The notes under the pieces were generated by a model. The model saw only the letters and a list, made by a program, of their open reading frames with translations, did not search any database and was not told the origin of the DNA. A stretch of DNA of 64,000 bases from Saccharibacter floricola DSM 15669 (GTDB lineage Bacteria > Pseudomonadota > Alphaproteobacteria > Acetobacterales > Acetobacteraceae). The translations under genes and the position numbers were made by a program. The stretch is taken from contig NZ_KB899336.1 in assembly GCF_000378165.1 (NCBI RefSeq), forward strand, positions 141,092 to 205,091, given 5' to 3'. Positions 36,013 to 44,300 of this stretch are shown piece after piece (within the stretch, counting starts at the first letter, position 1; each line of letters begins with the position of its first letter).

Positions 36013-37959
36013 ATGCCTGCCATTACGTTGCCCGATGGAAGTATCCGAACCTTCGACGGGACAGTAACTGGCACGACGATTGCCAGCTCCATTGGTGCCG
36101 GCCTCGCCCGTGCAGCTCTTGCCATGGAGGTTGATGGGAAGCTTGTCGATATCGCAACGCCCATCGAAAACGACGCACAGGTGCGTTTCATCACACGTAA
36201 GGACGATGAAGCCCTTGAGATGATTCGTCATGATGCGGCCCACGTTCTTGCAGAAGCTGTGCAAACCCTGTGGCCAGAAACGCAGGTCACCATTGGGCCA
36301 AGCATTAAAGACGGCTTTTATTACGATTTTGCGCGCGACAAGCCTTTCACACCCGATGATTTTGCCGCCATTGAAAAGAAAATGGCCGAACTCATCACCA
36401 AGGACACCGACTTTACCCGTGAAGTCTGGGATCGCGATGAAGCCATCCGTTTTTTTGAAAAAAATGGGGAACATTTTAAAGCGGAATTAATTCGCGATCT
36501 CCCCGAAGATGAGGTCATCTCCATCTACCGTCAGGGGGAATGGCTGGATCTCTGCCGTGGCCCTCATCTGCGCAGCACAGCCGATGTTGGTAACGCCTTT
36601 AAACTAATGCGCGTAGCAGGAGCCTATTGGCGCGGTGACCATCGCAACCCCATGCTGACCCGTATTTACGGCACGGCATGGCGCGATAAGAAAGAGCTGA
36701 AGGCCTATTTACAGCGCCTAGAAGAGGCCGAAAAGCGCGACCATCGCCGCATTGGCCGTGATATGGACCTCTTCCATATTCAAGAAGAAGCGGTAGGGCA
36801 GATTTTCTGGCATCAAAAGGGCTGGCGCCTTTACTCCACCGTGCAAGATTATATGCGCCGCATTCAAGAGCGCTATGAGTACCAAGAAGTGCGCACGCCA
36901 CAGCTGGTTGACCGCGCTCTTTGGGAAGCCTCAGGCCATTGGGATAAATATCGCGAGCATATGTTCATCGCCACAGTGGAAGATGAAGATAAAACCCTCG
37001 CGCTCAAGCCCATGAACTGCCCCTGCCATGTGCAGATTTTCCGCCACGGGCTACGCTCTTACCGCGAGCTTCCTTTGCGTATGGCAGAATTCGGCGCTTG
37101 CCATCGTTACGAACCCTCAGGCTCTTTACACGGCATTATGCGTGTGCGCGGCTTTACCCAAGACGACGCCCATATCTTCTGCACGGATGATCAAATTGCC
37201 GAGGAAACCGCTCGTTTCGTCACGATGCTCGGCGAAGTATATAAAGATTTCGGCTTTGAAAGCTTCCGCGTTAAATTCTCCGATCGTCCTGAAACACGCG
37301 CTGGGTCTGACGAGGTATGGGATCGCGCTGAAGGCTCTCTCAAACGCGCGTGCGAGATGGTCGGCGTCGACTATGAGCTTAACCCCGGCGAAGGGGCTTT
37401 CTACGGCCCTAAATTAGAGTTCGTCTTGACCGATGCTATTGGTCGTGACTGGCAGTGCGGCACCCTTCAGGTGGATTACGTCTTGCCGGAGCGTCTGGAT
37501 GCTTCTTACATTGGCGAAGATAGCGCCCGCCATCGCCCCGTCATGCTTCACCGCGCTATTTTGGGAAGTTTTGAGCGCTTTTTGGGCATTCTTATCGAGC
37601 AATATGCTGGGAAATTCCCGCTCTGGCTGGCCCCCACACAAGTCGTTGTCGCCAGCATTGTAACCGATGCTGCGGATTACGCTCGTGACGTGGCCCAACA
37701 GCTCCGTCAGGCAGGCCTGCATGTTGAAACCGATACACGCAATGAGAAAATCAATGCGAAAGTACGTGAGCATAGCTTAGCGCGCGTGCCCGTGATTCTT
37801 GTCGTTGGTCGCCGTGAAGCAGAGGAGCAAACTGTTAGTATGCGCCGCCTTGGCGACCAAGCTCAGAAGGTTATGCCACTTGCAGAAGCCGTCACAACCT
37901 TAAGCTCTGAAGCATTAGCTCCAGATATTGCTCGCAAAAAGAATGCACTAAAGCCTTAA
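36013..37959 (+). CDS. thrS: Threonine–tRNA ligase
   Basis: ThrS charges tRNA-Thr and edits mischarged Ser. The 648-residue protein has the N-terminal TGS domain ([17 protein letters not shown]) and the editing domain ([17 protein letters not shown] and the later [11 protein letters not shown]). The class II catalytic core follows, with [13 protein letters not shown] (zinc Cys), [21 protein letters not shown], and [19 protein letters not shown]. The anticodon-binding domain closes it. AGGAG lies eight bases before the ATG. infC follows after a 117-base spacer with a hairpin, as in the common thrS-infC order. Confidence 0.98.
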   Translation: MPAITLPDGSIRTFDGTVTGTTIASSIGAGLARAALAMEVDGKLVDIATPIENDAQVRFITRKDDEALEMIRHDAAHVLAEAVQTLWPETQVTIGPSIKDGFYYDFARDKPFTPDDFAAIEKKMAELITKDTDFTREVWDRDEAIRFFEKNGEHFKAELIRDLPEDEVISIYRQGEWLDLCRGPHLRSTADVGNAFKLMRVAGAYWRGDHRNPMLTRIYGTAWRDKKELKAYLQRLEEAEKRDHRRIGRDMDLFHIQEEAVGQIFWHQKGWRLYSTVQDYMRRIQERYEYQEVRTPQLVDRALWEASGHWDKYREHMFIATVEDEDKTLALKPMNCPCHVQIFRHGLRSYRELPLRMAEFGACHRYEPSGSLHGIMRVRGFTQDDAHIFCTDDQIAEETARFVTMLGEVYKDFGFESFRVKFSDRPETRAGSDEVWDRAEGSLKRACEMVGVDYELNPGEGAFYGPKLEFVLTDAIGRDWQCGTLQVDYVLPERLDASYIGEDSARHRPVMLHRAILGSFERFLGILIEQYAGKFPLWLAPTQVVVASIVTDAADYARDVAQQLRQAGLHVETDTRNEKINAKVREHSLARVPVILVVGRREAEEQTVSMRRLGDQAQKVMPLAEAVTTLSSEALAPDIARKKNALKP

Positions 37960-37970
37960 TCAGTCTCCCT

Positions 37971-38005
37971 CATAGCCCTTGCACCGTTGTCGTAGCAGGG
38001 CTATG
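37971..38005 (+). other. Stem-loop in the thrS–infC spacer
   Basis: CATAGCCCT (37971–37979) and AGGGCTATG (37997–38005) are a perfect nine-base inverted repeat, extendable by an inner GC pair with a bulge. No T-run follows, so it is not a typical terminator. It could be part of the infC leader or a transcript-processing site. Confidence 0.55.
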
Positions 38006-38065
38006 AATCGTAGAGAATTGTAATACCCTGCTTGGAGTCTTTCTGAACAGGGACGACATAGTGAC

Positions 38066-38079
38066 AGGAGTTGACCATA
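38066..38079 (+). promoter_or_regulatory. Ribosome binding site and probable ATA start codon of infC
   Basis: AGGAG occupies 38066–38070. The TTG at 38071 touches it directly, leaving no spacing, whereas the in-frame ATA at 38077–38079 lies six bases away, the normal distance. The sequence after ATA (ARPPFNAAPQRDGPRVNEEIRV) gives the expected IF-3 N-terminus. infC genes are known for rare AUU, AUC or AUA starts that allow IF-3 to control its own translation. Confidence 0.75.
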
Positions 38080-38631
38080 GCTAGACCGCCGTTTAACGCC
38101 GCCCCTCAACGTGATGGGCCGCGCGTCAATGAAGAGATCCGAGTGCCGCAGGTTCGTGTCATCGACGCTGATGGCGAAATGATTGGTATCATGCCGACCC
38201 GTGACGCCCTGTCGCGTGCTTTCTCTGCCGGGCTCGATCTTCTAGAAATCAGCCCGACGGCTGAACCTCCCGTAGCTAAAATTCTCGACTACGGTAAGTT
38301 TAAGTACGAACAGCAGAAAAAGCGCAACGAAGCGCGCAAAAAGCAAAAGGTCATTGAGATCAAGGAAGTTAAGGTGCGCCCAGGCACGGGTGAACATGAC
38401 TTCATGACCAAGGCCAAAGCCGTACAGTCGTTTCTTGAAGATGGTGATAAAGTGAAGGTTTCTCTTCGCTTTAAAGGCCGCGAAGTCGCCCATCAGGATC
38501 TTGGCTACAAGATGATGGAGCGTATCCGTGAAGCTACCGCGGATATTGCTAAAGCTGAGCAGCGCCCTCGTCTTGAAAACCGCCAAATGATTATGATCTT
38601 GGCCCCGACAAAGACACGGGAAACAAAATAA
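38077..38631 (+). CDS. infC: Translation initiation factor IF-3
   Basis: IF-3 binds the 30S subunit, prevents subunit joining and proofreads start codons. The 184-residue product has the N-domain motif RVNEEIRVPQVRVIDADGE, then GLDLLEISPTAEPPVAKILDYGK. A basic linker (YEQQKKRNEARKKQKVIEIKEVK, given in part) leads to the C-domain with KVRPGTGEHDFMTKAKAVQSFL and SLRFKGREVAHQDLG. The start codon is argued to be ATA. A TTG two codons earlier is possible only if the abutting Shine–Dalgarno is ignored. No rpmI-rplT follow; a terminator comes next. Confidence 0.95.
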   Translation: MARPPFNAAPQRDGPRVNEEIRVPQVRVIDADGEMIGIMPTRDALSRAFSAGLDLLEISPTAEPPVAKILDYGKFKYEQQKKRNEARKKQKVIEIKEVKVRPGTGEHDFMTKAKAVQSFLEDGDKVKVSLRFKGREVAHQDLGYKMMERIREATADIAKAEQRPRLENRQMIMILAPTKTRETK

Positions 38632-38682
38632 CCCTCCATTCTGCGCCTTCTCTCTGAATGAGGCGCTCTATCGCGGGTATTT

Positions 38683-38719
38683 AAAAACCCCTGCCACATC
38701 AGACTGGCAGGGGTTTTTT
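38683..38719. terminator. Bidirectional terminator between infC and metF
   Basis: CCCCTGCCA (38688–38696) and TGGCAGGGG (38705–38713) form a perfect nine-pair stem with an eight-base loop. Five A residues precede it and six T residues follow. It serves the convergent infC and metF genes; the metF stop lies two bases beyond. Confidence 0.93.
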
Positions 38720-38720
38720 C

Positions 38721-39572
38721 TTATCCTGGGAAATGCCCCAAAAGCCGGCTTACAGCCGCACACGTAGCACTTTGGTTGAGCGTATAGAAATGAAAATGAT
38801 CTACCCCCTCATCCAGTAATTTTTGGCACATACGGTCAGTCATCACCGCAGCAAGATGCGTGCGTACCGCCACGTCATCTTCTAACCCAGCAAAAAGATG
38901 ACGTAAGTCTTGAGGAACCGACGCGCCGCACATTTCAGCAAAACCCCAAGCCTGTGCAGGATTGCTCAGTGGCAAAATACCCGGCACCACCGGTTTGGTC
39001 ATGTTATGGGCGGCTAAACGATCACGAAAACGCAAGAAACGATCGGCTTGGAAAAAGAACTGCGTAATCGCCCGATCTGCTCCCGCATCGAATTTACGCT
39101 TCAAGTTATCAAGGTCAGCTTCCGGGCTTTGAGCTTCTGGATGTGTTTCTGGATAAGCCGCAACGGAAATCTCAAAAGGAGCAATTTTTTTCAGCCCCGC
39201 AACCAGCTCAGCCGCATTCCGGTAGCCTTGTGGATGCGGCTCAAACGACCGTGATTTGCCCTCAACTGGCCGTGGATCACCACGCAGCGCCACAATATGA
39301 CGCACGCCACTGTCCCAATAAGCCCGCGCTACGTCATCCACTTCACCCTTGGACGCATCAACACAAGTCAAATGACCGGCCATTGGTACAGAAACAAGCC
39401 CAACCATATCACGCAGTGTTTTAAGTGTACGCTCCTGCGTGCTTCCACCCGCACCATAGGTCACGGACATAAATTTAGGGTCCAGCCCTGCAAGAGTTTG
39501 CGCTGTTTGCAGCAGCTTAGCGGCACCCTTTTCCGTTTTAGCGGGAAAGAACTCGAATGAAATCTTAGGCAT
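38721..39572 (-). CDS. metF: 5,10-Methylenetetrahydrofolate reductase
   Basis: MetF reduces 5,10-methylene-THF to 5-methyl-THF, the methyl donor for methionine synthesis. The 283-residue FAD enzyme shows ISFEFFPAKTEKGAAKLL with the catalytic Glu. VTYGAGGSTQERTL, AHLTCVDAS, HIVALRGDPRP, FDAGADRAITQFFF and PGILPLSNPAQA follow. Near the C-terminus, HFHFYTLNQSATC matches the family. It lies downstream of the ArsR-methyltransferase gene with a 136-base spacer and is part of a methionine region with metE. Confidence 0.96.
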   Translation of the reverse strand: MPKISFEFFPAKTEKGAAKLLQTAQTLAGLDPKFMSVTYGAGGSTQERTLKTLRDMVGLVSVPMAGHLTCVDASKGEVDDVARAYWDSGVRHIVALRGDPRPVEGKSRSFEPHPQGYRNAAELVAGLKKIAPFEISVAAYPETHPEAQSPEADLDNLKRKFDAGADRAITQFFFQADRFLRFRDRLAAHNMTKPVVPGILPLSNPAQAWGFAEMCGASVPQDLRHLFAGLEDDVAVRTHLAAVMTDRMCQKLLDEGVDHFHFYTLNQSATCAAVSRLLGHFPG

Positions 39573-39708
39573 GCTACCGGTCTTCCTTTACATAAGCGCT
39601 CGTTGCGTCTCCTGAAAATTAGTTCAATCATGATCGGAAAAGAGAACCCTCAAAGCAGTACCCGCTGCCACTCCCTTCAGGGCTCTCACTCAGATTATAT
39701 GTCCGCCT

Positions 39709-40665
39709 TTACGACGCCGTTGAACGAAGCTGACCAAGCCATAATTTGACCGTCAGCTCTCCTTCCAACGCCTCGGTTAAGACAAGGTCAAAGCCCGCTG
39801 CTTTAAACCACTCAGCCATCTGCTCATCACGAAACCCCAAATAAACGTGTGCATCACGCATCCGAAGCTCTTCTCGTTGATGAGCAGCGAAATCGACCAG
39901 CAAGAACTGTCCATCCGGCGCTAAAATACGCGCAGCTTCCGCAATCACCGCTGCAGGATGCTGCGCATACCGCAAGGCTTGATGCATAATGGCCAAATCA
40001 GCAGCATTTTCAGCCATTGGCAGGGCATAAAAATTCCCCTGACGGAGCTTAATCCCCTCACCAGAAGCCGTCTGTATATGCTCCAACTTCGCCCGGGCTA
40101 AACGCAACATAGAAGGGCTGCGGTCAAAACCAACCGCACTCCGGGCAGTCCCTGCCAGCAGCTCCAACATCCGTCCCGTTCCGGTACCAATATCCACGAG
40201 GCAATTCTTAAGCGAATCACCCAGTACCTGGCCAATAGCGGCTTCGACCTCCTTTTCCGACACATGCAAGGAGCGAATCGCATCCCACTCCGCTGCATGA
40301 ACTTCAAACCAATCCTCTGCGGCCCCCATGCGCACATTACGCACGGCCTGAAGACGCTGCCGATCCGCTCGTACTAAGTCATCCTCCGCTTCCGATTCGG
40401 CTGGATGCCACTGATCCAGCGCCGCAAAAACGGGGTCGAGGTCTTTTTGCGCCCCTAAGGCCAAAAAAACCCAGCTCCCTTCTTTGCGACGCACCACGAG
40501 TTCTGCCTCAGCCAAGACTTTAACATGGCGAGACACACGCGGCTGGCTTTGACCCAGAACCTGGGCCAATTCCCCCACAGAAAGCTCCATCTCACGCAGA
40601 AGACGTAAGATTCTTAAACGAGTCGGCTCAGCAAGAGCCTGAAAAATGATAAGCGCACGATCCAT
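39709..40665 (-). CDS. ArsR-family regulator fused to a SAM-dependent methyltransferase domain
   Basis: The 318-residue protein has an N-terminal ArsR-type winged helix (residues about 1–95: ALAEPTRLRILRLLREMELSVG, given in part, and GQSQPRVSRHVKVLAEAELV). A class I methyltransferase domain (about 120–310) follows, with the SAM-binding LVDIGTGTGRMLELL, AVGFDRSPSMLRLARAKL and later GQFLLVDFAAH. Such fusions often sit beside metF or metE and plausibly sense SAM or SAH to control methyl-cycle genes; sensing here is inference. It diverges from metE, and a palindrome covers its own −10. Confidence 0.9.
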   Translation of the reverse strand: MDRALIIFQALAEPTRLRILRLLREMELSVGELAQVLGQSQPRVSRHVKVLAEAELVVRRKEGSWVFLALGAQKDLDPVFAALDQWHPAESEAEDDLVRADRQRLQAVRNVRMGAAEDWFEVHAAEWDAIRSLHVSEKEVEAAIGQVLGDSLKNCLVDIGTGTGRMLELLAGTARSAVGFDRSPSMLRLARAKLEHIQTASGEGIKLRQGNFYALPMAENAADLAIMHQALRYAQHPAAVIAEAARILAPDGQFLLVDFAAHQREELRMRDAHVYLGFRDEQMAEWFKAAGFDLVLTEALEGELTVKLWLGQLRSTAS

Positions 40666-40675
40666 AAGGGAGTAT

Positions 40676-40695
40676 ATATAACGACTTCATTATAT
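40676..40695 (-). promoter_or_regulatory. Candidate operator overlapping the arsR-methyltransferase −10
   Basis: ATATAA (40676–40681) and TTATAT (40690–40695) form an inverted repeat with an eight-base spacer whose inner GA/TC also matches. On the minus strand a perfect TATAAT (plus-strand 40689–40694) lies inside it, about 24 bases upstream of the ATG of the regulator. This is the geometry of an autorepressor. The −35 is weak. Confidence 0.55.
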
Positions 40696-40708
40696 GCGCA
40701 ATAGGCTA

Positions 40709-40924
40709 TTGACAGTTTTTAGGGAGCCTGTCAGTGCTTAATGCAGTCACGGTCGTGAAACGATTTTTTGGGAGTCACTTCACCGACCAAGACCCGACAC
40801 ACCCCTGTCGGTTCAGTATGGTTTTACAGGGCAAACGCCCTCCCTCTCTGTTCCGTTTCTCCCTACGGAGCGGAGCGGGAGGTGCCCTTTTCCTGCTGGC
40901 CGCTACGCCATGAGGCACACATAA
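40709..40924 (+). promoter_or_regulatory. metE upstream region and structured leader
   Basis: The region holds TTGACA at 40709–40714 inside a TGACAG/CTGTCA inverted repeat, although no good −10 follows at 17 bases. Downstream are hairpin candidates: CCGACA/TGTCGG (40794–40799, 40806–40811); AGGGC/GCCCT (40828–40832, 40837–40841); and competing pairings around 40852–40881, where CTCCC can pair with GGGAG, or TCCGT with ACGGA. GAGG at 40912–40915 is the metE Shine–Dalgarno. I could not match it to a known cobalamin, SAM or SAH riboswitch. Confidence 0.45.
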
Positions 40925-43243
40925 ATGACTGTACAAGTTGCCACACTGGGCTTCCCTCGCATTGGGGCCCGCCGTGAACTTAAAAAAGCCCTTGAAAGTT
41001 TCTGGGCTGGAACCAGCACGAAAGCTGACCTTCACCAAGCGGCAGAACATCTCCGCGCTGAAGCATGGTCTCGCCAGAAGGCCCAAGGTGCGGACATCAT
41101 TCCGTCAAACGACTTTTCTTTTTACGATCATGTGCTGGATACCAGCGCGATGGTTGGTGCCGTTCCTGAAATTTACGGGAAAGTTGACGGCAATGTTGAC
41201 CTCACCACCTATTTCGCCATGGCACGCGGTCGTCAGGTAAAAGGTGAGTCTCACGAAGACTGTGGTTGTGGCAAACACAGCCATAGCAGCGATGTTCCTG
41301 CTGCTGAGATGACGAAATGGTTCGACACGAATTATCATTATCTCGTGCCGGAATTCAGCGCTGACCAGACATTCCGCCTTTCCTCAACCAAAATCATTGA
41401 TGAATATCGTGAAGCGAAGGAACAAGGCCATGATACGCGCCCCGTTCTCCTCGGCCCGGTCAGCTTCCTCCTTTTGGGTAAAGGGCGTGATGCCTCCCTT
41501 AACCGGCTCGACCTTCTGGGCTCTTTGCTGCCTGTTTACGCGGACGTGCTCACTAAGCTTCACGAAGCCGGTGCACAATGGGTCCAAATTGACGAACCTG
41601 CACTCGTTCTAGACCTTGAAGACGCCACACAGGCCGCTTTCAAGCAAGCTTACCAGAGCCTCACTCAAGCGGTTCCCGCTATTAAGCTTCTGCTGACCAC
41701 CTATTTCGGTGGGTTAGGCCATAATCTAGATACCGCTCTGAGCTTGCCTGTGCACGGCCTGCATCTGGATCTCGTCCGCGCTCCAGAGCAGTTGGACACT
41801 GTTTTGAGCAAGGCGCATCCAGACCTGCTTCTGTCGCTCGGTGTGATTGACGGACGTAATATTTGGCGTGCTGACCTCAACGCGATTTTAGATCGTCTTG
41901 AGCCTATTGCAGCCAAACGTGATATCATTATTGCTCCATCATGCTCGCTTCTGCACACCCCGATTGATCTGGAACGCGAAACCACGCTTGATCCAGAGGT
42001 AAAATCTTGGCTGGCCTTTGCTGTCCAAAAGATTGGCGAACTCTCCACCCTCGCAAAAGCTCTCAATCAAGGACGCGATGCGGTGCGTGCAGCCCTTGAC
42101 GAGTCAGCAGCTGCTGTGAAGAGCCGCAAGAACTCTGTTCGTATTCACAATACGGCCGTTAAAGAGCGCGCTGCTCAAAAAGATGCGTCTTTAGCAAAAC
42201 GCCTCTCTCCCTTCCCCGTGCGTCAAAAAGCCCAAGAAGAAGCGCTTCATCTACCGCTCTTCCCAACCACAACGATTGGCTCCTTCCCACAAACGAAGGA
42301 AGTCCGTCAGGCACGCGCCAAGCACGCTAAAAAAGAAATCAGCACCGCTGATTACGAAGCGTTCTTGAAAGAACAAACCGCTTCTGCGATCAAATGGCAG
42401 GAAGAAACCGGCCTTGATGTGCTGGTTCATGGTGAGTTCGAACGTAACGACATGGTGCAGTATTTTGGGGAGCAGCTCTCCGGCTTTGTCTTCACCAAAC
42501 ACGCATGGGTGCAGTCTTATGGTTCTCGCTATGTGCGTCCGCCCATCATTTATGGAGATGTCACACGCCCAGCACCCATGACGCTGGATTGGTGGAAATA
42601 TGCACAATCCTGCACGCAGAAGCCTCTAAAAGGCATGCTGACCGGCCCTGTCACCATCTTGAACTGGTCTTTTGTGCGGGACGATCAGCCACGTTCTGAA
42701 ACATGCCGCCAGATTGCTTTTGCCATCCGTGATGAAGTGCAAGACCTTGAAAAAGCAGGCTGCCCTGTCATTCAGATTGACGAAGCTGCTCTGCGTGAAG
42801 GCTTGCCACTACGCCGCCAAGACTGGAAAACCTACTTAGATTGGGCCGTCGAGAGCTTCCGCATTACCTCTAGCGGTGTGCAGGATAAAACCCAGATTCA
42901 CACCCATATGTGCTATTCGGAGTTCAATGACATCATTGAATCCATCGCTGCAATGGATGCTGATGTGATCTCCATTGAGACAGCGCGCTCTAAGATGGAG
43001 CTTCTGGAAGCCTTTACCGACCATCACTACCCAGCCGAAATTGGCCCGGGCGTGTATGACATTCACTCACCGCGTATTCCAACCGTAAGCGAAATGGCAG
43101 ATCTGCTAGTCGCAGCAGAAAAGAAAGTCAGCCGTCGCCAACTTTGGGTTAACCCAGATTGCGGTCTGAAAACCCGCCGTTGGGAAGAAGTTCGCCCAGC
43201 GATTGCAAACCTTGTTGCAGCAGCGCGTGAACTCCGTGGCTAA
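40925..43243 (+). CDS. metE: Cobalamin-independent methionine synthase MetE
   Basis: MetE transfers the methyl group of 5-methyl-THF-triglutamate to homocysteine in the cytosol. The 772-residue protein has the N-terminal barrel (LGFPRIGARRELKKALE, EMTKWFDTNYHYLVPEF) and the catalytic C-terminal barrel, with FPTTTIGSFPQTKEVR, HGEFERNDMVQYFGEQL, IQIDEAALREGLP, HTHMCYSEFNDII (zinc His/Cys) and WVNPDCGLKTR (zinc Cys). An insertion of about 14 residues at 108–122, absent from E. coli MetE, reads SHEDCGCGKHSHSS. It diverges from the ArsR-methyltransferase gene and has a long leader. Confidence 0.97.
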   Translation: MTVQVATLGFPRIGARRELKKALESFWAGTSTKADLHQAAEHLRAEAWSRQKAQGADIIPSNDFSFYDHVLDTSAMVGAVPEIYGKVDGNVDLTTYFAMARGRQVKGESHEDCGCGKHSHSSDVPAAEMTKWFDTNYHYLVPEFSADQTFRLSSTKIIDEYREAKEQGHDTRPVLLGPVSFLLLGKGRDASLNRLDLLGSLLPVYADVLTKLHEAGAQWVQIDEPALVLDLEDATQAAFKQAYQSLTQAVPAIKLLLTTYFGGLGHNLDTALSLPVHGLHLDLVRAPEQLDTVLSKAHPDLLLSLGVIDGRNIWRADLNAILDRLEPIAAKRDIIIAPSCSLLHTPIDLERETTLDPEVKSWLAFAVQKIGELSTLAKALNQGRDAVRAALDESAAAVKSRKNSVRIHNTAVKERAAQKDASLAKRLSPFPVRQKAQEEALHLPLFPTTTIGSFPQTKEVRQARAKHAKKEISTADYEAFLKEQTASAIKWQEETGLDVLVHGEFERNDMVQYFGEQLSGFVFTKHAWVQSYGSRYVRPPIIYGDVTRPAPMTLDWWKYAQSCTQKPLKGMLTGPVTILNWSFVRDDQPRSETCRQIAFAIRDEVQDLEKAGCPVIQIDEAALREGLPLRRQDWKTYLDWAVESFRITSSGVQDKTQIHTHMCYSEFNDIIESIAAMDADVISIETARSKMELLEAFTDHHYPAEIGPGVYDIHSPRIPTVSEMADLLVAAEKKVSRRQLWVNPDCGLKTRRWEEVRPAIANLVAAARELRG

Positions 43244-43248
43244 TACCG

Positions 43249-43272
43249 CTTCTCCTTTTTAAAAAGGAGAAG
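43249..43272. terminator. Perfect palindrome between metE and the convergent binding-protein gene
   Basis: CTTCTCCTTTTT and AAAAAGGAGAAG are adjacent perfect inverse complements of 12 bases each. As RNA the central T/A run would form the loop, leaving a CTTCTCC/GGAGAAG stem. It starts five bases after the metE stop and overlaps the stop of the convergent gene. A terminator role in both directions is plausible, although no clean T-run follows the stem. Confidence 0.5.
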
Positions 43273-44287
43273 GAGGCAGGGCGGCCAACATCCTCCCTGC
43301 CTCCCAGTTGCTCACGTGCAGGCCATAGAAGTCGCGATAAAAAGCCACGATCCGATCCATCATCGCGCCTTCATCACTATGGCCTGCCGTGACAATCTGT
43401 TTAGCCCAGTCCAGTTGAAGCAACAATTCCGGGCCGTAACGGTCCCACAGAAACAACCCAGCGGGATTACGATAAACACGATGATTCTGCACCGCGCGTA
43501 AACGCGATAAAATAGGGTGAGATTGGAAAAAATCGTGCTCTGGAGCCGACGCTGGAATAATAATCAGGTCAGGGTTCCACATCACAATCTGTTCAGCTGT
43601 GACCTCACGATGATTTCCCGAAAGAGAAGCCGCGTTTTGCCCTCCAGCTGCTCGTATCCATTGGTCAATAATCGTTTGTCGCCCATCAACTTTAAGCGGC
43701 TTTAACGATGCCATATGTAAAAGACGCGGCCCATGCGGTGATGGAACACACTGCGTTAATGCATGACGTAACGCCCGCTCATAAGCACGCGCACGCCGGA
43801 AAGCGAGCGGTGTACTGATCAGAGATGCCGTTTCTCTCACGCAATGCAGCACCCCTTCCATGTCTGAAAATCCGAGCGTTACAGCACGTAAGCCTTGCTG
43901 ACGAAAAACATTACTCTGCCCTATCTCTGTTTCAGGAAGAAATAAGAGATCCGTCTTGAGCGACAACAAAGCTTCAGCATTAAGTGCGCGCGGTTGCAGC
44001 CGTGCAAGCTTGCGAAATTGGGGGAAAAAATGAAACATCCACGGTGTCGTTTCCGGCCGCGCTGCCGTGGCTACAAGGCGATCTTGCGCTCCAAGCAACA
44101 CAAGAAAAGCCGTGTGCGCATACCATGCATCTGCAATAAAACGCGGTGACGGTTGCTGTTGCTGCTCCTTCTCCGCAGAGAAAGCAGAATCTATACCTTG
44201 GAATACGGTACAGAAAGCCGCGCTCTTATAAAACATGGCACGCCGCGTCAGCATTTCCCTACCCACAAACGACGTCCTGTGCATCAA
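43259..44287 (-). CDS. ABC transporter substrate-binding protein (iron/cobalamin type)
   Basis: The 342-residue protein has a Tat-like N-terminus, LTRRAMFYKSAAFCTVFQ, followed by a likely cleavage near DSAFSA. The mature part resembles the FecB/BtuF class III binding fold: LVATAARPETTPWM, ALLSLKTDLLFLPETEIGQ, the long helix near ETASLISTPLAFRRARAYERAL, and WNPDLIIIPASAPEHDFFQ. The class binds siderophore-iron, haem or B12. No permease or ATPase gene is nearby, so it is an orphan here. ATGs at 44287 and 44254 are both possible. Its end meets metE head to head. Confidence 0.7.
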   Translation of the reverse strand: MMHRTSFVGREMLTRRAMFYKSAAFCTVFQGIDSAFSAEKEQQQQPSPRFIADAWYAHTAFLVLLGAQDRLVATAARPETTPWMFHFFPQFRKLARLQPRALNAEALLSLKTDLLFLPETEIGQSNVFRQQGLRAVTLGFSDMEGVLHCVRETASLISTPLAFRRARAYERALRHALTQCVPSPHGPRLLHMASLKPLKVDGRQTIIDQWIRAAGGQNAASLSGNHREVTAEQIVMWNPDLIIIPASAPEHDFFQSHPILSRLRAVQNHRVYRNPAGLFLWDRYGPELLLQLDWAKQIVTAGHSDEGAMMDRIVAFYRDFYGLHVSNWEAGRMLAALPPSPF

Positions 44288-44300
44288 CGCCTAACCACCC

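Noticed and set aside
40709-40924. Known cobalamin or SAM riboswitch before metE
   Set aside because: I could not find the B12 box or the SAM-II/SAH conserved elements. Kept only as an unclassified structured leader.
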